DNA from: Trueperaceae bacterium
GTDB lineage: Bacteria > Deinococcota > Deinococci > Deinococcales > Trueperaceae
NCBI GenBank assembly: GCA_011390455.1
Contig: JAABSI010000080.1
Location: 1 to 13,486, forward strand
DNA: 13,486 nucleotides
Direction: 5' to 3'
Of this stretch, positions 12,682 to 13,486 are shown in pieces; position 1 is the stretch's first letter, and every line of letters starts with the position of its first letter. The position numbers and the translations under genes were made by a program. Under the pieces are notes generated by a model that saw only the letters and a list, made by a program, of their open reading frames with translations, made no database searches and was not told the DNA's origin.

Positions 12682-13486
12682 CGCTCCACCGCCAGCGCGT
12701 ACGCGTTCCAGGCCCGGTAGAAGGCGTCGCGCTCGCGGTCGAACCCGAGCGCGGCGCGCGCGAGGGCGGCGTCGGCGCGGTCGCGCGCCGCCACGTCGGC
12801 CGCGTCGGCGTCCGCGACGGACGCGCGGTGCCGTTCGACCGCTTCGCGCAGGGCCGCCCGGCCCAGGTCGAGCGCGCGTTCTGCGAAGCCGACGTCGGTC
12901 TCGGCGTCGAGGGCCGCGCGGCGGGCGGCCTCGAGCGCCCACGGCGCCTCGGCGCGCACGGCCGCCAGCGCTGCCTGCGCGGTCTCGGCCTCGGCGCGCG
13001 CCGCCGCGAGCGCCGAGGCGGTGCGGTCGTCGATCCGGACGGTGGCGCCGACCGCGACGCTCCAGCTCGGCCGCGCGGCGGGTCGGAGGGCGGCGTCGAG
13101 GGCGGCGCCCGGGCGCCCGGCGTCCAGGTCGAAGCTCGCGCGCAGGCGCGCGTCCGGCAGCGCGTAGGCGAGGTCGAGCGCGAGGTCGTCCAGGACCGCG
13201 CCCACGCGGATGCCGGCGAGGGCGGCGGCGGCGACCGCGGCGTCGAGCTCCGCACGGACGACCGCCGGTGCTTGCTCGGGCGCGGCGTCCGGCAGCCACA
13301 GCCGCCACCCCTCGAGGGGCAGCGGCGCCCACCGGTCGCGGTGGACGGTCTCGGCGAGGACCGGGTCGAAGCCCGCCGCGGCCGCCGCGCGCGCGGCGGC
13401 CGCGGCGTCGCGCGCGGCCCGCTCGAGCTCGGCGACGGCCCGCTCCGCGCCGAGGCGGGCGGCCGCGAGCGTGGTCGACGGCGCCG
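12633..13486 (-). CDS. TolC-like helical outer-membrane protein, C-terminal part (5' end outside window)
   Basis: The frame is open from the window edge (first whole codon at 13484) to TGA at 12635-12633, 283 residues. It is very rich in Ala, Arg, Glu and Asp. A first helical stretch (LAAARLGAERAVAELERAAR and onward) is followed by a segment with alternating hydrophobic residues (DLALDLAYALPDARLRASFDL and SWSVAVGATVRID, strand-like), then a long helical run of about 120 residues ending FYRAWNAYALAVERYLVVAG. This helix-strand-helix order and the Tyr/Ala-rich end (TolC family proteins often end Y..A...L....G) suggest an outer-membrane efflux or TolC-family protein of a diderm. It could also be some other coiled-coil protein. 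No signal peptide can be seen because the N-terminus is missing. An internal GTG at 13205 is not the start. Confidence 0.6.
   Translation of the reverse strand, partial: APSTTLAAARLGAERAVAELERAARDAAAAARAAAAAGFDPVLAETVHRDRWAPLPLEGWRLWLPDAAPEQAPAVVRAELDAAVAAAALAGIRVGAVLDDLALDLAYALPDARLRASFDLDAGRPGAALDAALRPAARPSWSVAVGATVRIDDRTASALAAARAEAETAQAALAAVRAEAPWALEAARRAALDAETDVGFAERALDLGRAALREAVERHRASVADADAADVAARDRADAALARAALGFDRERDAFYRAWNAYALAVERYLVVAGSPGGVLAPP

Noticed and set aside
11239..13332. A ~697-codon minus-strand frame across the GNAT and NYN genes
   Set aside because: It crosses two genes with clear family motifs on the other strand, as well as the hairpins, and its own translation has no family character.

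Overview
The window is a gene-dense, very GC-rich stretch (about 70% G+C by eye) of a bacterial chromosome. The best guess for the host is a member of Deinococcota, perhaps near Truepera. The reasons are a B-family (ba3-like) haem-copper oxidase operon with a Thermus CbaD-type small subunit, an EF-G-2 type factor like the second EF-G of Thermus, and several genes whose -10 box (TANNNT) ends 6-7 nt before the start codon, the layout of leaderless transcripts. This is inference; no rRNA or marker gene fixes the taxon.

Layout: (1) 1-464, the 3' end of an aldo/keto reductase on +, convergent with (2) a TIGR01777-type NAD(P)-binding epimerase on - (499-1431), with a 15-bp tandem duplication and a perfect palindrome between them. 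(3) 1570-4947, an oxidase operon on +: cbaD-like subunit IIa, subunit II fused to a cytochrome c domain, subunit I with all haem and CuB ligands, and an unidentified four-helix membrane protein; it ends in a strong UUCG-loop hairpin. (4) 5058-5755, a Phd/YefM antitoxin and PIN toxin pair. (5) 5796-6913 on -, a CYTH triphosphatase-like protein and a SixA-like phosphatase. (6) 7156-9207 on +, EF-G-2. (7) 9217-11245 on -, metK followed by a HemC-like protein without the catalytic residues. (8) 11461-12681 on +, a GNAT acetyltransferase and a NYN-domain protein. (9) 12633-13486 on -, the 3' part of a TolC-like helical protein that runs off the window.

Most of this is housekeeping or respiratory content. 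No integrase, transposase, tRNA, rRNA or CRISPR array was seen. The points that stand out are the cysteine-free HemC homologue behind metK, a B-family oxidase subunit II carrying its own haem c plus an unknown four-helix partner, a PIN toxin with Tyr at a conserved Asp position, a perfect 24-bp-stem hairpin in a divergent promoter region, and a 12-codon leaderless upstream ORF whose stop overlaps the likely start of the NYN gene. No wholly new multi-gene system is evident; these are the best leads.
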